Both the position numbers and the translations under genes were made by a program. From NCBI RefSeq assembly GCF_001586785.1, contig NZ_LUFH02000073.1:1-32645 (forward strand): DNA of 32,645 nt, in the 5' to 3' direction. The DNA is from Sphaerospermopsis aphanizomenoides BCCUSP55 (lineage in GTDB: Bacteria > Cyanobacteriota > Cyanobacteriia > Cyanobacteriales > Nostocaceae). Positions 32,339 through 32,645 of this stretch are shown here, one piece after another (the first letter of the stretch is position 1; each line of letters begins with the position of its first letter). Under the pieces are notes generated by a model. It did not search any database and was not told the origin of the DNA. It saw only the letters and a list, made by a program, of their open reading frames with translations.

Positions 32339-32393
32339 TTTAGTATACAGCCCAATTCTCAGACAAATCAACTCAGTTGATTGCAAGTATTAA

Positions 32394-32645
32394 TTAAAGG
32401 CTCGATACACCAAAAACACTCACAAACAAATCCTGACGGAATTGACGCAGAGATTGCTTCTGTTCGTTAGCTTTAGCAATACGTTCTTTGGCAGTATTTG
32501 CTAAGAAGTCATCAGTTTGTTGCTCAAGTTGCTGATGGAACTGATGCAGTTGTTGTGCTTGTGCTTTGCCTTGAGCAATACGTTCTTTGGCAGTATTTGC
32601 TAAGAAGTCATTCATTTGTTGCTCAAGTTGCTGCTGGAACTGATG
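32394..32645 (-). CDS. gvpC: Gas vesicle outer protein GvpC (C-terminal part)
   Basis: The frame is open through the right edge, so the start lies outside. Two complete 33-residue repeats are visible, each beginning HQF and running through [12 protein letters not shown], followed by the tail [17 protein letters not shown]. Such 33-residue repeats are the hallmark of GvpC, which binds along the ribs of the GvpA shell and stiffens the vesicle; repeat number affects collapse pressure. It precedes gvpN on the same strand with a 320-bp spacer. gvpA is expected just beyond the window. Confidence 0.93.
   Translation of the reverse strand, partial: HQFQQQLEQQMNDFLANTAKERIAQGKAQAQQLHQFHQQLEQQTDDFLANTAKERIAKANEQKQSLRQFRQDLFVSVFGVSSL

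Noticed and set aside
32394-32615. A complete 73-residue protein starting at the Met at 32615
   Set aside because: The frame continues upstream to the window edge with the same 33-residue repeat, so this is the end of gvpC.
1-32645. tRNA or rRNA genes
   Set aside because: I saw no cloverleaf with a TTCRA-type loop and no rRNA-like sequence; a covariance scan was not possible here.

Overview
The window looks like the chromosome of a planktonic, filamentous, gas-vacuolate cyanobacterium (Nostocales, Dolichospermum/Anabaena/Aphanizomenon-like). The signs are a gvp gas-vesicle cluster with 33-residue GvpC repeats, PsbQ (CyanoQ), HemJ, cyanobacterial DUF29/DUF2605/DUF2973 proteins, scattered HIP1 sites (GCGATCGC), and many heptanucleotide tandem repeats in low-GC spacers. 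The genus is an inference.

Layout. 1-3.1 kb: a glycosyl-hydrolase-like-10/WG-repeat protein running off the left edge and an SLH/WG protein. 3.1-4.2 kb: a MazF toxin with an unusually long antitoxin. 4.4-11.2 kb: a VanY-type carboxypeptidase, an AEC transporter, a DUF29 protein, a phosphoribosyltransferase, a GPH/MelB-type symporter, HemJ and a DUF6671 protein. 11.4-15.7 kb: DUF2973, DUF2605, ThrRS and an alpha/beta-hydrolase-fold protein without the usual Ser nucleophile. 15.8-20.7 kb: a diversity-generating retroelement (DGR) island. 21.2-25.1 kb: a ThiO-like oxidase, PsbQ, a folE fragment and a CDC48-like double AAA ATPase. 25.3-32.6 kb: a double ArsA-like ATPase and gvpW, V, G, F, K, J, N and C, with gvpC running off the right edge; gvpA must lie outside.

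The main result is the island at 15.8-20.7 kb. In its transcription order (minus strand) it encodes: a three-TM protein resembling the Pycsar effector PycTM (DUF5706-like); a 486-residue protein with an N-terminal class III nucleotide-cyclase-like domain and a C-terminal FGE/SUMF1 C-type-lectin-fold domain; Avd; a DGR reverse transcriptase; and an adenine-rich template repeat (TR). The last ~130 bp of the lectin domain (VR) align without gaps to the TR. Across the shared core there are 17 mismatches, and every one is at a TR adenine, the signature of adenine-specific mutagenic retrohoming. I infer a Pycsar-like cyclase/effector pair whose sensor face is diversified by a DGR. Imperfect direct repeats of more than 80 bp, each carrying a sigma70-like promoter, lie about 4.7 kb apart and bracket the island.

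The gas-vesicle genes N-J-K-F-G form one minus-strand run downstream of gvpC. gvpV lies alone on the plus strand with its own promoter and terminator. gvpW is followed by the ArsA-like gene and then the CDC48-like gene, suggesting an ATPase/chaperone pair linked to vesicle assembly. Several genes end inside short tandem repeats, which seem to have replaced native C-termini or 3' ends.
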